A stretch of 64,000 nt of DNA from Pohlia nutans (lineage: Eukaryota > Streptophyta > Bryopsida > Bryales > Mniaceae): NCBI GenBank assembly GCA_022496805.1, contig CM040092.1, positions 17,998,113 to 18,062,112 of the forward strand, given 5' to 3'. Positions within the stretch are counted from its first letter, which is position 1, and each line of letters begins with the position of its first letter. Below are positions 33,522 through 45,336 of this stretch, piece by piece. The position numbers were made by a program, and so were the translations under genes. The notes below the pieces were generated by a model, which was not told the origin of the DNA, searched no databases, and saw only the letters and a program-made list of their open reading frames with translations.

Positions 33522-35237
33522 ATGCATGAAAATCACGTTGCTTGTATATAGGTAATCACATCCATTACACAAAGCAATAGTTGTATTGGCCGATGCTCCA
33601 AGGGAGGAATGGACATCCACAGAAGTATATCGTTAAGAATTTTTTTACTGGCCTCCTTCTTGATTCATTTGCATCAAGAACACCATTCTTGCTCTTTTGT
33701 GAAGATAGTGGATAAGTGCAGACATGGTCAAAACTTGATGCAAGAGGAATTTCAATAGTAGTACATAACATAATTGGCATTAAAGTTGTAAAAGTAAGTG
33801 GGCCTACAAATTTAACAATTGAATAGAGAAAGTGTTTTTTAAGAAAAACGTTTATTAGAAAGTCTTTCAAAAAAGAGAATTATAACAAATTGTACATAGT
33901 TCCAGTTCTAGCCAACCTCGTTGCACCTAATTGCAAATTGAAGTGAAGGAATCAAACAAAAGGAGTTTCAACTCGAGTCGAGTTGAAATAGAGGTAAAAA
34001 GTCACTAAAAACTACTTAGAAGATTCATAAACATTGCGGTTTGAGGATCGTTTGGCCCGCTTCTACACCTACGACATCATAAGCCTCTTCTATCATTCTC
34101 TTATAATGTGCCATAAACTTCTAGCCTCCGTGATCGCTTCCCTAACCGTTGTGGGATCCATATTCATATGATTCTTTACACCTTTGCATATGGCACGCAC
34201 AGACCCGTCCTCATTCAAAGAAGAGGTGGGCAACGGGTGAGTCTACATCTTTATGAGATTTGCAAACCCTGCAACCACCGTTTAACTCGAATCGAGTTAA
34301 ATGACAAGATTCAAATTGTCTTCTCATAAAATTGAAATTAACTTTTCATGGGTGCGTCATGTTCAACTTGATACGAGTTGAATGGCAAGAGCGTCTGTTT
34401 AGCTCGATTTGAGTTGAATGGCAAAATTCAAACTCTCGTTTACTCCATTTGACTTTTTAGAGATGCGTCCGTTTAGCTCGATTCCAGCTAAATGGGCAAG
34501 TTTCAAACCATCATTTACTTCATTTTACTTTAATTTCATGATGTGTTGCGTTGAGTGACATTTCATTTGACTTTTCATAAGTGCGTCCATTCAACTCGAT
34601 TCGAGTTGAATGACAAGAGTGTCTGTTGAGATTGATTTGATTCGAGTTGAATGGCAAGATTCAAACCGTCATTTGAATTTTCATAGGTGTGTTTATTCAA
34701 GTGAACTCGATTCGAGTTGAATGTCATTTCATTTTACTTTTCATAATGCGTACATTCAACTCGACTCGAGTTGAATGTCATTTCATTCGACATTTCATGA
34801 TGCGTCCATTCAACTCGACTCGAGGTGAATATCATTTCATTTGACTTTTCATAATGCGTACATTCAACTCGACTTGAGTTGAATGTCATTTCATTTGACT
34901 TTTCATGATACGTACATTCAACTCGACTCGAGTTGAATGTCATTTCAATTGACTTTTCATGATGCGTCCATTCAACTCGATTCGAGTTGAATGGCATTTC
35001 ATTTGACTTTTCATAGTGCGTCTATTCAACTCGATTTGAGTTGAATGGTAAGAGCGTCCTTTCATCTGAGTTGAATGGCAAGAGTGTCCGTTCAACTTGA
35101 TTCGAGTTGAATTTTCATGGGTTCGTCCATTTCAACTCGATTGGAGCTAAATGACAAAATTCAAACTTCTATGACAATTGACTTTTCATAGTGGAATAGC
35201 ATTGCTATTTAACTATTCCGAAATTTGTGGCGATAAT
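33522..35237 (+). repeat. Left arm of the inverted repeat
   Basis: Near-identical to the reverse complement of 39295-41010; mismatches seen include 33530 and 35230. The outer part holds a 101-codon minus-strand frame (33565-33870) of unknown meaning. The inner part (about 33970-35150) is the 54-bp palindrome-bearing repeat. Confidence 0.9.
33970..35150. repeat. 54-bp tandem repeat with a palindromic core (left arm)
   Basis: Recurring TTCAACTCGANTCGAGTTGAA palindromes joined by TG-CATTTCATTTGACTTTTCAT-ATGCGT. Most regular at 34730-35000 (54-bp period, 18 codons); looser and partly shuffled outside. Mirror copy in the right arm at about 39380-40560. Confidence 0.85.
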
Positions 35238-35366
35238 ATCGGAAACCCTTGCATACGCACTACCGATTTAAAAAATGAAACAACAACACAATTGGATTGC
35301 AGAATTGAAATTAACTTCATCAATCATCAATGCACCTACATTAAAATGAAATCTTATCAATAGAAC

Positions 35367-35482
35367 AAATCAAAACTTGCATCCTATCCACAAATCAAAA
35401 CTTGCATCCTATCCACAAATCAAAACTTGCATCCAATCCACAAATCAAAACTTGCATCCCATTCACAAGTCAAAACTTGCAC
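35367..35482. repeat. 25-bp tandem repeat, about 4.6 copies
   Basis: Unit AAATCAAAACTTGCATCC plus TATCCAC, with small changes in the last copies. Confidence 0.85.
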
Positions 35483-36238
35483 CGCACCTGGTGGTGATTC
35501 TACGAATGTCATGCGTCGTAACCTTAAAACACAGTAATCAATTCCAAAAAATAAACCTTGACCTTTCAATGCATATTTAAGAAGTTAGCAATATCTTACC
35601 AAAAGAAGTTGAGGGTTTGGCACCTTCGAAAAGAACTCCTTGACCTTGAGCAACAGTCGCATAAACACGGAGGCTAAAAACAGAGTGACGCAAAAACACA
35701 AAGAGAAACAAGAAAAAAAACTTGAGCTATAGAGGCTCAGAAACACGGAAGTGCATACACACACGCACATGAACACGCAATTGCACAAACACAAGAAGCA
35801 ATGAAAAAAGAATCTTTTCAACCGCACATCAAACTTTATAGACAATTAGGCGGGAAGGATATGGCGCCAATTGCAATGAAGAATTTCAAATTCTCAACTT
35901 TTATCCATGAAATTATAATAGGATCCACAAAGTCCGGTAGATCTCCTTTACAGCTGTAGAGGTAAAAAAAGACTGAAAATTATTAAGACGACAATTGATT
36001 CCCACACCAAATTTGGATTTGACATTATTGTACAGTTGACTTTTTTGTGCTGTACAAACTTGCAAATTTTAAATATGAAAAAAAATAAAAATCTACTATA
36101 TTCCACATTATATAAATCAATAAAAAAAATGTAAAAACAATGCACTTTTTGTTTGTACATTTCCAAAAGTGCATAGTCATTAACATTTGAAAAAAAAAAA
36201 AAAAAAAACTCTATGTCTAGGGATGTATTGTGTTTTAA

Positions 36239-37000
36239 TTTAGTGTTTTTTTAAAATTATAATTAAACCTAATCCAACTTATGAATGACTTAAAAAATAA
36301 AAAACATGGCGTGCATGTGTACAAATAGGCTAAATATAGATTGTTAAAATAATTCTACTATTTCTATATAACAACACAAAGTCATTACATTTAATTGATT
36401 CAAATGAAGACTTTGAATTAGATTATATTTCTATGACATGAATGAAAGCCATGTGGACATCTTTTTTTTAATTTAGCATTTTTAAACTTATAATTACAAC
36501 CAATTCAAATTATGAGTATCGGAAAAAAATTAAAATATATATGACGATGCATGTGCACATTCATACCATGGGTTCTTAAAATAGTTGTAAGACCTATACA
36601 TCGTACATAGCTTACATATTTGGTTTTGTTTATATTTTATGACATAAATAAATGCTAGCTGACTATGATATTCTAAGTTTGGCATTTTATAAATTGAAAT
36701 TAGACCTAATCCAACTTATGAATACTGTAAAAAAATAAAAAAGTGTCATGCATATACGCAAATAGGCCAAATATGGGTTATTAAATTAATTATGAAATCT
36801 ATATATAATAACGCAAAATCATTAACATATTCTATTTTAGCTTTTGGTTTTGTTCATATGTTTATGACATGAATGAACTATGAAGGAAATTTTGACACAA
36901 TACTCAAAATTTAGCATTTGTATATTAGAATTAAACTCATTTCAATTTATAAGCATTGTAAAAAAGTTTAATTTCTTGCAATACATGCGCACAAATAGGC
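36239..37000. repeat. Degenerate 210-230-bp tandem repeat, four copies
   Basis: Copies begin near 36239, 36471, 36680 and 36910 with TTTAG-GTTT / TTTAGCATTT. Each continues through a CCAACTTATGAAT-like block to GCATGTGCACAAATAGGC and a TATGACATGAATGAA-like segment. Confidence 0.65.
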
Positions 37001-39294
37001 TTTGCCTTGGGTTATTAAAAATAATTCTAATATCCAATTTCTATTTCGTATTTTTTTATATATATATAAATCAATGTGATGAATAATACATGATTAGGAT
37101 GATTTTTCAAATTCTAGAAACGGCATAAGAGAGGAGGTGTGAACCTAAATCTCCACTTCTTATAATGTAGTTATAATTCAAATTTTGTATATATGTTCAA
37201 TTTTCACAATAATTATGCAATGTTTCTATTACAATGCATCCTTCATTTCTAACAGTAAATAATAGGAATTCCTTTTTAAATTTCTATACATAAGAAAATG
37301 ATTTTTGCATGTATATGATTTTATTAGTTCAAAAAAATAAAAGAAAGTTTATATAATTGTAATTTCATTAAGTTTTGTAGATGAGTTTTTAGGCATTGTA
37401 ATTGCAATATGCAATATTTATTGTGCAGATAATGCTAGAATTCTATTTCTTTCTAATGAAAATGATTAAAAAGTTATTTTTTCAATTTGAATTTTGAACC
37501 CGATTTAGAAATAAATGCAAGAAAGGTTGAACTTGGACTATTATAATAATATTTGGAGTTGAATTAGTTTGTTAATTTTAGAATTAGAATTTTAAAGAAA
37601 GGTGGTAAGTATCATTGACTTGTTGTGAAACCTTTAATTTTTGAAAATTGATGAAGTGCACTAACATTAAAAGTTTGAGAAGTAATAATAACAACATACA
37701 ATGTTTTTTAATGAAGGGTCTTGCTTTAGAATGAATATTTTATTTTGATTAGGTAACTACTATTTTTTACAAAATTGATTCATATGTTATGGATGTTAAT
37801 TAACATTAGATATAGATTGCTTTGTATATCAAGGATACACTAACCCTTTAACGCGCATGCGTTCAAATATTGCACAATGAAGAGATTATTTACAAGTGTT
37901 TTAATTCCATCCAAATTAGACAGTATTCATCTACCAAAATCTCTCTTGATTCTTGGGCAAGTTGACTATTCTTTGTACTATTTGGATCTTAAAAATAGTT
38001 TATTATGATTTTCAAAAGAAATGAACAATTGGTTTATGTCAAGTTTCATTCTTAATATGTAAAGTGGGACTTCAAAGATGATTTTCCAGAATGAGTAGAA
38101 TCAAATAATGGAAACCATACCATCTCATCGTACATGTTATTTTAGTTTATTCCTTTATTTTTAATTTTTTTTTGTTAACTCGGGATTTTTAATTGAAATT
38201 CAAGAGAATATCTTCCAAAAATGATTACAATTTATAAATATAGAATATGTTAAATCCAACCGTGTAGATGTGATCTTTACAATGATATTTACTAGGTTTC
38301 TTTGTTCATCAACTCCATTTTTGGTTTTGATTAAGCATTTTATAACGATTCTTTGAAAACAATGATGAATCTGAACGTTAAAGGGTTAAATCAAAAAAAA
38401 TTATATACTCTATTGATTAACCAATGGAGTTAGATTTTGTCACACTTGAATGTTCATTCTAGAGTTCTGCCTAGTTTTATGGGGGCCTGTTCTCAAGTAT
38501 ACCATTATACAAAAAAAAAATCAAAGATGAGCTTCTAACTTGAAGTTCATGTTTCTATACTAGTGATTGTAAAGTTGTTAGGAATGACACAATGATAATG
38601 ATGATAAAAGTGAGTTGCATAAGATAATGCTTTTAGTCTTATGCAAAGAATTGTAACGATAGTGATGATGTTAGGGGATGAAAATGACAAACTTATGAAT
38701 GTCATCTATTTTTTCATCCATATCAAAAGGTCTATTCATCTCTTATTTAGTAAACGTGCTTGGATTTGACAATCACCAACTTATAGTGATTATAGCATTT
38801 TATAACTTAGATCAATGCTATTGGATATCAAATGAGAGCTGTAGTTGTTGATTATCATGTTAATGTAGTTGATTTTTAAATTTCTTTTTCACACACCTAT
38901 GATTTTAACTTGATTTTTGCCATTGAATGACAGCATAATCTTATGCGAGAGTGTTCAATCTAGCATAATAAAAGGCGCAGTACCAATTGTTTGTTGTGTT
39001 AAACTACCCCATCAGAACTAATGCAACCATTCTTCCCCAAAAAAATATTCATGGGTGCGGCAAAAAAAATCTCTATATTTTGTCATTGTTGTGCAAATTA
39101 TTTAGTTTCTATTACACCAAAATGCGAATCTTCCTTGTTAAAATTTTAATGTTTTTAAACACATGAATATATTATATACTTTATTTTACAAAATTGCACA
39201 TAAATATTTGAAAAAAAAAACTCCTATGTTTAAGGATTATTGGATTGGATTGGATTTTGCATTATTGGATCCAATTTGCAAATCCAATTTTCAA

Positions 39295-41010
39295 ATTATC
39301 GCCGCAAATTTCGGAATAGTTAAATAGCAATGCTATTCCACTATGAAAAGTCAATTGTCATAGAAGTTTGAATTTTGTCATTTAGCTCCAATCGAGTTGA
39401 AATGGACGAACCCATGAAAATTCAACTCGAATCGAGTTGAACGGACACTCTTGCCATTCAACTCAGATGAAAGGACGCTCTTACCATTCAACTCAAATCG
39501 AGTTGAATAGACGCACTATGAAAAGTCAAATGAAATGCCATTCAACTCGAATCGAGTTGAATGGACGCATCATGAAAAGTCAATTGAAATGACATTCAAC
39601 TCGAGTCGAGTTGAATGTACGTATCATGAAAAGTCAAATGAAATGACATTCAACTCAAGTCGAGTTGAATGTACGCATTATGAAAAGTCAAATGAAATGA
39701 TATTCACCTCGAGTCGAGTTGAATGGACGCATCATGAAATGTCGAATGAAATGACATTCAACTCGAGTCGAGTTGAATGTACGCATTATGAAAAGTAAAA
39801 TGAAATGACATTCAACTCGAATCGAGTTCACTTGAATAAACACACCTATGAAAATTCAAATGACGGTTTGAATCTTGCCATTCAACTCGAATCAAATCAA
39901 TCTCAACAGACACTCTTGTCATTCAACTCGAATCGAGTTGAATGGACGCACTTATGAAAAGTCAAATGAAATGTCACTCAACGCAACACATCATGAAATT
40001 AAAGTAAAATGAAGTAAATGATGGTTTGAAACTTGCCCATTTAGCTGGAATCGAGCTAAACGGACGCATCTCTAAAAAGTCAAATGGAGTAAACGAGAGT
40101 TTGAATTTTGCCATTCAACTCAAATCGAGCTAAACAGACGCTCTTGCCATTCAACTCGTATCAAGTTGAACATGACGCACCCATGAAAAGTTAATTTCAA
40201 TTTTATGAGAAGACAATTTGAATCTTGTCATTTAACTCGATTCGAGTTAAACGGTGGTTGCAGGGTTTGCAAATCTCATAAAGATGTAGACTCACCCGTT
40301 GCCCACCTCTTCTTTGAATGAGGACGGGTCTGTGCGTGCCATATGCAAAGGTGTAAAGAATCATATGAATATGGATCCCACAACGGTTAGGGAAGCGATC
40401 ACGGAGGCTAGAAGTTTATGGCACATTATAAGAGAATGATAGAAGAGGCTTATGATGTCGTAGGTGTAGAAGCGGGCCAAACGATCCTCAAACCGCAATG
40501 TTTATGAATCTTCTAAGTAGTTTTTAGTGACTTTTTACCTCTATTTCAACTCGACTCGAGTTGAAACTCCTTTTGTTTGATTCCTTCACTTCAATTTGCA
40601 ATTAGGTGCAACGAGGTTGGCTAGAACTGGAACTATGTACAATTTGTTATAATTCTCTTTTTTGAAAGACTTTCTAATAAACGTTTTTCTTAAAAAACAC
40701 TTTCTCTATTCAATTGTTAAATTTGTAGGCCCACTTACTTTTACAACTTTAATGCCAATTATGTTATGTACTACTATTGAAATTCCTCTTGCATCAAGTT
40801 TTGACCATGTCTGCACTTATCCACTATCTTCACAAAAGAGCAAGAATGGTGTTCTTGATGCAAATGAATCAAGAAGGAGGCCAGTAAAAAAATTCTTAAC
40901 GATATACTTCTGTGGATGTCCATTCCTCCCTTGGAGCATCGGCCAATACAACTATTGCTTTGTGTAATGGATGTGATTACCTATATACAAGCAACGTGAT
41001 TATCATGCAT
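39295..41010 (-). repeat. Right arm of the inverted repeat
   Basis: Reverse complement of 33522-35237. The 101-codon frame at 40662-40967 and the 87-codon frame at 39535-39798 are identical in translation to their left-arm counterparts. Confidence 0.9.
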
Positions 41011-41740
41011 ATATTTTGGAACCTTTGGATATATTATTTCACGACTCAAACTAATGAGTGTAGTGATTAGCAAAGCTCCGACCTAAATTTGAATTGCCCT
41101 TGAAGTATTCTTTACAATAATTGTTAATGAATACAAGCCTTGCTCTTCTATTTTGTGTATTAGTGCATTGTGCAGACATTTCGATATAATAAGTTTGGCT
41201 TGTGTCCACAGTTACAATTTTTGGGACTCTTCTTCATATGGTTTTTAACATTCAAATAGACCACACCTTGAGGGACAACAAAAGTAGATTTGTGTTTGTC
41301 TCCCATTTTTTTTTATTGCTAAAAATGTTCCTAATAAGCTTATGTTAGTCATCTTTGTTTGTCATGTGCTTAGCAACATCGACGCTTTGTTGGGAGATGG
41401 AGTATTAAACTGGAATTGTGAACTTCCCTACCATTCCATCTTTCATTAATGTGGAATTTGTGCTTACAATTCCTTACCTTATTGAGGAGGTACCAAATTT
41501 CAAAACCTCCGGAGAAGCCTAGATTTTGGGAAGGGTGGATGTATTTGTTTGCTATACATAGGTGCAACAATTCAAATTTTATCTAAATTCAATGGGTGTG
41601 TCAATCATGAACTATATGCCAAACAGATAGTGATTGGTTGCTAGAGGAAAGTAAAGGAATCAGATTGTGCAAGAGGATTAAAAAAAACGGAGTTTGTAGC
41701 CTTATTGGTAGTGGATGTCTATTGTCCTCCAATGTAGAGC
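41011..41740. other. AT-rich flank without a gene
   Basis: Right flank of the foldback element; no frame or repeat supported. Confidence 0.4.
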
Positions 41741-42084
41741 ATGGATGACATTTACAAGAGGTTATTTGGGTTCATCGAATATTTGGAAGTATTATGCGAT
41801 GAAGATGGAAGTGGGGAGTGCATGAGACAATTTGAGAATTTGATCTTATATTGGCGGTTAGTGAAGGAAACTTTAAAAGAGCCAAATCAATTGTCTATAG
41901 CATTGAAGGACGATTTATGGCCTTTTATTTGAATCAAACAATGGAGGAAGAAATACTTGATGAAGACAGTGAGGAGTTTGTTGAGGATAATATTTATTTA
42001 GGGCAGCTCTACAATTATCTATTTCCATCTTTTTGGATGGTGCGTGACCTTTTGTTGCCATTCATTCAACTGATGATCATATGA
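41741..42084 (+). pseudogene. Unknown coding remnant, frameshifted
   Basis: Two overlapping frames: MDDIYKRLFGFIEYLEVLCDEDGSGECMRQFENLIL... (41741-41932) and ...MEEEILDEDSEEFVEDNIYLGQLYNYLF (to 42084). Together they look like one protein broken by a frameshift near 41860. Composition is protein-like; family unknown. Confidence 0.35.
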
Positions 42085-44116
42085 AGTTTGTATAGATTTT
42101 AAGAGCGTTGTCTAATCCTTTCACTAATTCGACACATTCTAATTGTGTACTTGTTTAATCTTTTTGGCCCAGGTCACAAGATTAAAATGCTTAAGAGTTA
42201 TATTGGAGGTGGGACTTTGCCAAAGGATTGTGTTGGAAAGTGGACAAGATCCATAATCGGGACTAGCAAGAGACAGATTTTCTCATCAAAGTATCGAAGT
42301 CTATGATCAAGAAAGACATAGTGAAATGTGTTCTTAAAATTACGTTGTTTAGTATTGGTGTTATTGATCAAATTTTGGCTTAGTACAATTTTGATAGTGC
42401 ATGTATGAGATACTATAGATATACTTTGTAATTTTTGAAAGCTATGTTCATAGTTTCTTTTTGATATTTTATTCTTTATTTTTTCCTCTATATAATTAGA
42501 GATGATTTTATATAAAATTATATTGCGTGTTGTCAAGTACTTGGTACATATTGGAGTACAATGATTCAATTTTATAAATTTCTATTGGAATTACTTTTTT
42601 GCATTGTAAGAAACACTATATGCAATAAGTGCACTTAAATGTAGTATTTAATATGTTTATAGTTACATTATATATTGACTTGTATCTAGGTTGATGTCAT
42701 TTTCTTTTCTTTTCATTTCATTTTATAAATTTCTTTTGAAAATAGAGTGCAAGTAGAAAAAATTGGTAATAGATAGGAACAATTTTTATTCTCTTAATTC
42801 ACTAAGCACTTGTCACAATTTTGGGAATGGGGCTAGTTGGTTGTTAAAACTTTTTTACCTGTACATAAAGCTCACTAAACAACTCCAAATCATGCTTATC
42901 TCGTCCCCGCTCATACAAATTCAATAGAAATTTAACCCGACCCATTTAAATGAGATAAATAGCCTCTTACCACCAATCATTCACATTATGACTTAGTGTT
43001 CAAAAAGGGACACAATACGCACTTATATAGGAGATTACTATTATTACTGTTAATTATAATTTGTTGGAGACACTTTGGCCATCTAAAACTCTCATATTAA
43101 TGAAAATTGCAGCTAACAACTACAAAATTGAGTTCTACTCAACTCAAATTTATTTCAACTCTACTTCAGTTTTTGGACCTACAAATGCACAATGTTATTT
43201 TGAGAGGCTCTCAATCTCTCATTTTAATGAATATGATGTTTACTCGTTAGGATTAATTTCCAAATACTTTTGTAAGGTTTAGGCTGGTAAATCAATTATA
43301 AAAAAACAATTAACAGAAACCAAAAGAAAAATATTGGAGTGCAGTTGGAATATCGTGCACTACATGACGGTAGGCTTCCCATTAACTCGTTCTACTTATT
43401 TTGGAAAATCATGTATAACCCCTAAACGCCTTCACCTATGTGTCATTGGGGAAGTGTTGCAAAGATGTATTATAAAAGCCAACTAACATGAATATCTCAA
43501 ACTTGGTGTATGAACAAAAGTAACACATTTTGAAGTTCAGATTCTATCCATACGGTTAGATCTATCATCTATGATTGCCATCACTAATATATTTTTTATA
43601 AATTTTGGAACATAAAATAAAAAATTATTTTTTAGTTTGATCATGAATAATACATTGATGTATGTGGCTAAAATTTGTTGAGATGGGTCGGACCGTAGTA
43701 CTGGAGGTGTTGTAATTTTAGGAGATTTTTAAGATGCTCGATTTCATGACTTATTATTTTCAAAAACAATGTCAGACTAAAATATTAAAATTTTGGGTTG
43801 AAATACTTCAACAAGAAATGAGGCATAGTTTATTTAGAAATTGTTTCATTATTGACCGGAACACTCATACACGAAGCTAACTTCCCATACAAATTTTAGT
43901 ATAGAAATCACGAAAACTACGAAAACTGCATGATGGCTGAGAAACTACGGATTCAATCCATACTAGAAGCCAAATTTGCATGCTCGGGCAATTAGGTGTT
44001 AAAGTTCCACTTTGTACACTAGGAATGAAATTTGAAAAAGGAAAACTTGCAGAAATATGCCAATTAATTATGGACAAGTATTTGCCATACAATAAATACA
44101 CACTCACGCACATATA

Positions 44117-44118
<2 letters not shown>
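42085..44118. other. AT-rich stretch without a gene
   Basis: No supported coding frame. Scattered short frames have the composition of translated AT-rich DNA. Confidence 0.45.

Positions 44119-44172
<54 letters not shown>
44119..44172. repeat. (TA)n microsatellite
   Basis: About 54 bases of near-pure TA dinucleotide, preceded by CATATATGCATA. Confidence 0.95.
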
Positions 44173-44173
<1 letters not shown>

Positions 44174-44290
44174 AATGTACCGCAAAAAAAAAGTATTTGT
44201 AATTACATGGGAAAAAGGATCTCTACTATGCATTTGTATTCGAGGAAAATGATGCAAACATGCATGTCTATTTAAATAAAACTACATTCC

Positions 44291-44634
44291 CTATTCCTCA
44301 TCCGACTCTAAACTAATAACGGGGTTTGCTTCATCCAATGCGCGCTCCTCCCGTGTTCTACCACTTGAACCTTCGCCCTCCTGTATCACTCTTGGTGGCG
44401 CATACACAGTTGTTTCGTTTGCGGCCGCTCGATGAATCTGTTGGAGACTGCTCCTAGTGCGGTAACAAACAGCGTCTTCCGTAATAACTTGACTTCGACG
44501 TCGGAGTCTACCCTCTTGTCTGGCTTTCAAATACCGTTGTGTCTCTGGAGACACCTTGTGCAACAGTACATAGATGGCTTGCCTCTCCAGTCTAGGTTTG
44601 TGGTACAACTGTTCGTTTATGACATTGTCCCCCT
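44291..44634 (-). CDS. Probable last exon of the RING-H2 gene
   Basis: Open frame on the minus strand beginning directly after TTCTTAGCAG (a good 3' splice site, near 44634) and ending at 44291. A splice from a GTGAAT donor near 44690 would join it to the RING frame with an intron of about 60 bases. The product is basic then acidic, with a Ser-Gly and Glu-rich tail ending SLESDEE. There is no ATG near the 5' end of the frame, which favours an exon over a separate gene. Confidence 0.45.
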
Positions 44635-45336
44635 GCTAAGAATATTGGCCTCTAAATCTTGCTGCGGACGTATTGTCTCGCCCATGTGATTCACCCTTTG
44701 TCTAATGGGAAGTTCTCCTTTCACCAACTGCCTCGTTCTTGCATCCCAATAATACCCGAATACTTGGAAAAAAAAGAGTTTCAACCCAAAGTTTGGAGCT
44801 TTGTTCGGGTACAACAAATTTGCGGCCAAAAGTACGTTCTCTTTGCTCTCGTGCCAGTTCCACTGTTGCCTCTCGATGTACAGTTGTTGAATGCTCATGT
44901 TGTACTTCCAGCTCCATTCCACCGTCTTCCCAATTTCTTGGGCAGTTACAAATCCCGCAAAATCTGTTGCATTGTACCTGCAATGACTTGGCATGAACGG
45001 TAGCAATCCGAATGTTTCATATAACCGGCGGTGGAAAGGGCTGTTGCAAACTGGGCACCGTCGGACGGAAATCATTCGTGGTAAAAGGCATTGCACATGG
45101 AAGCTATGTCTACAACTTCCTAATGACCAAAAACCCTCCGATCCAAAATAATTGCTGCAAATAATGCACTGGGAACTGTCGTGAACCATTTCGTTCGGTG
45201 CAGGCCATTCCCGCTGTATTCCTAATGTGCTGCAGTTATATTCTTGGAGAGGATTCCATCGGTGTTGGATTGGTAATTTAGGCCAAACAAATCCCCTGAG
45301 CCGTCGTTGGCCAGTCATCGTCATACATTGAATCAA
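44617..45336 (-). CDS. RING-H2 zinc-finger reading frame
   Basis: Contains a complete RING-H2 signature at 45046-45168: C-x2-C-x14-C-x-H-x2-H-x2-C-x10-C-x2-C (QCIICSNYF...CRHSFHVQC...RRCPVC). RING-H2 domains usually bind E2 enzymes in ubiquitin ligases. After the finger come a conserved-looking Trp/Tyr-rich segment (VEWSWKYNMSIQQLYIERQQW) and RQLVKGELPIRQRV. Its 5' end overlaps the end of the upstream long frame by 59 bases in a different frame. Either the two are one gene joined through a small intron or a frameshift, or they are separate. Coding reality is supported by the finger; boundaries are not certain. Confidence 0.6.
   Translation of the reverse strand: MIQCMTMTGQRRLRGFVWPKLPIQHRWNPLQEYNCSTLGIQREWPAPNEMVHDSSQCIICSNYFGSEGFWSLGSCRHSFHVQCLLPRMISVRRCPVCNSPFHRRLYETFGLLPFMPSHCRYNATDFAGFVTAQEIGKTVEWSWKYNMSIQQLYIERQQWNWHESKENVLLAANLLYPNKAPNFGLKLFFFQVFGYYWDARTRQLVKGELPIRQRVNHMGETIRPQQDLEANILSRGTMS

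Larger units (their letters stand above)
35238..39294. other. AT-rich spacer of the foldback element
   Basis: No supported gene over 4 kb. It contains a 25-bp tandem repeat (35367-35482), a degenerate 210-230-bp tandem repeat (36239-37000) and a poly-A run near 36190. From 37000 to 39294 I see only AT-rich sequence with stops in all frames. Confidence 0.6.
33522..41010. mobile_element. Foldback-like element with 1.7-kb inverted arms
   Basis: Two arms (33522-35237 and 39295-41010) are reverse complements over 1,716 bp, with paired positions always summing to 74532, so no net insertion or deletion. They flank a 4,057-bp spacer. Tips read GAAAATCACGTTGC and, from the other end, GATAATCACGTTGC, both next to ATGCAT. 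Very long inverted repeats with internal tandem repeats resemble foldback elements or long-TIR MULEs. No transposase is present, so the superfamily is unknown and the element would be non-autonomous. Confidence 0.75.

Noticed and set aside
33522..41010. Polinton/Maverick element (6-bp ATGCAT duplication, long inverted ends)
   Set aside because: No polymerase, integrase, ATPase or capsid-like frame in the spacer; the tips do not look like Polinton tips, and ATGCAT is a self-palindrome that could match by chance.
42198..43282. AT-rich frames around 42.2-43.3 kb
   Set aside because: Composition is that of random AT-rich DNA (Ile/Asn/Lys/Phe-rich), with no motif or splice context.
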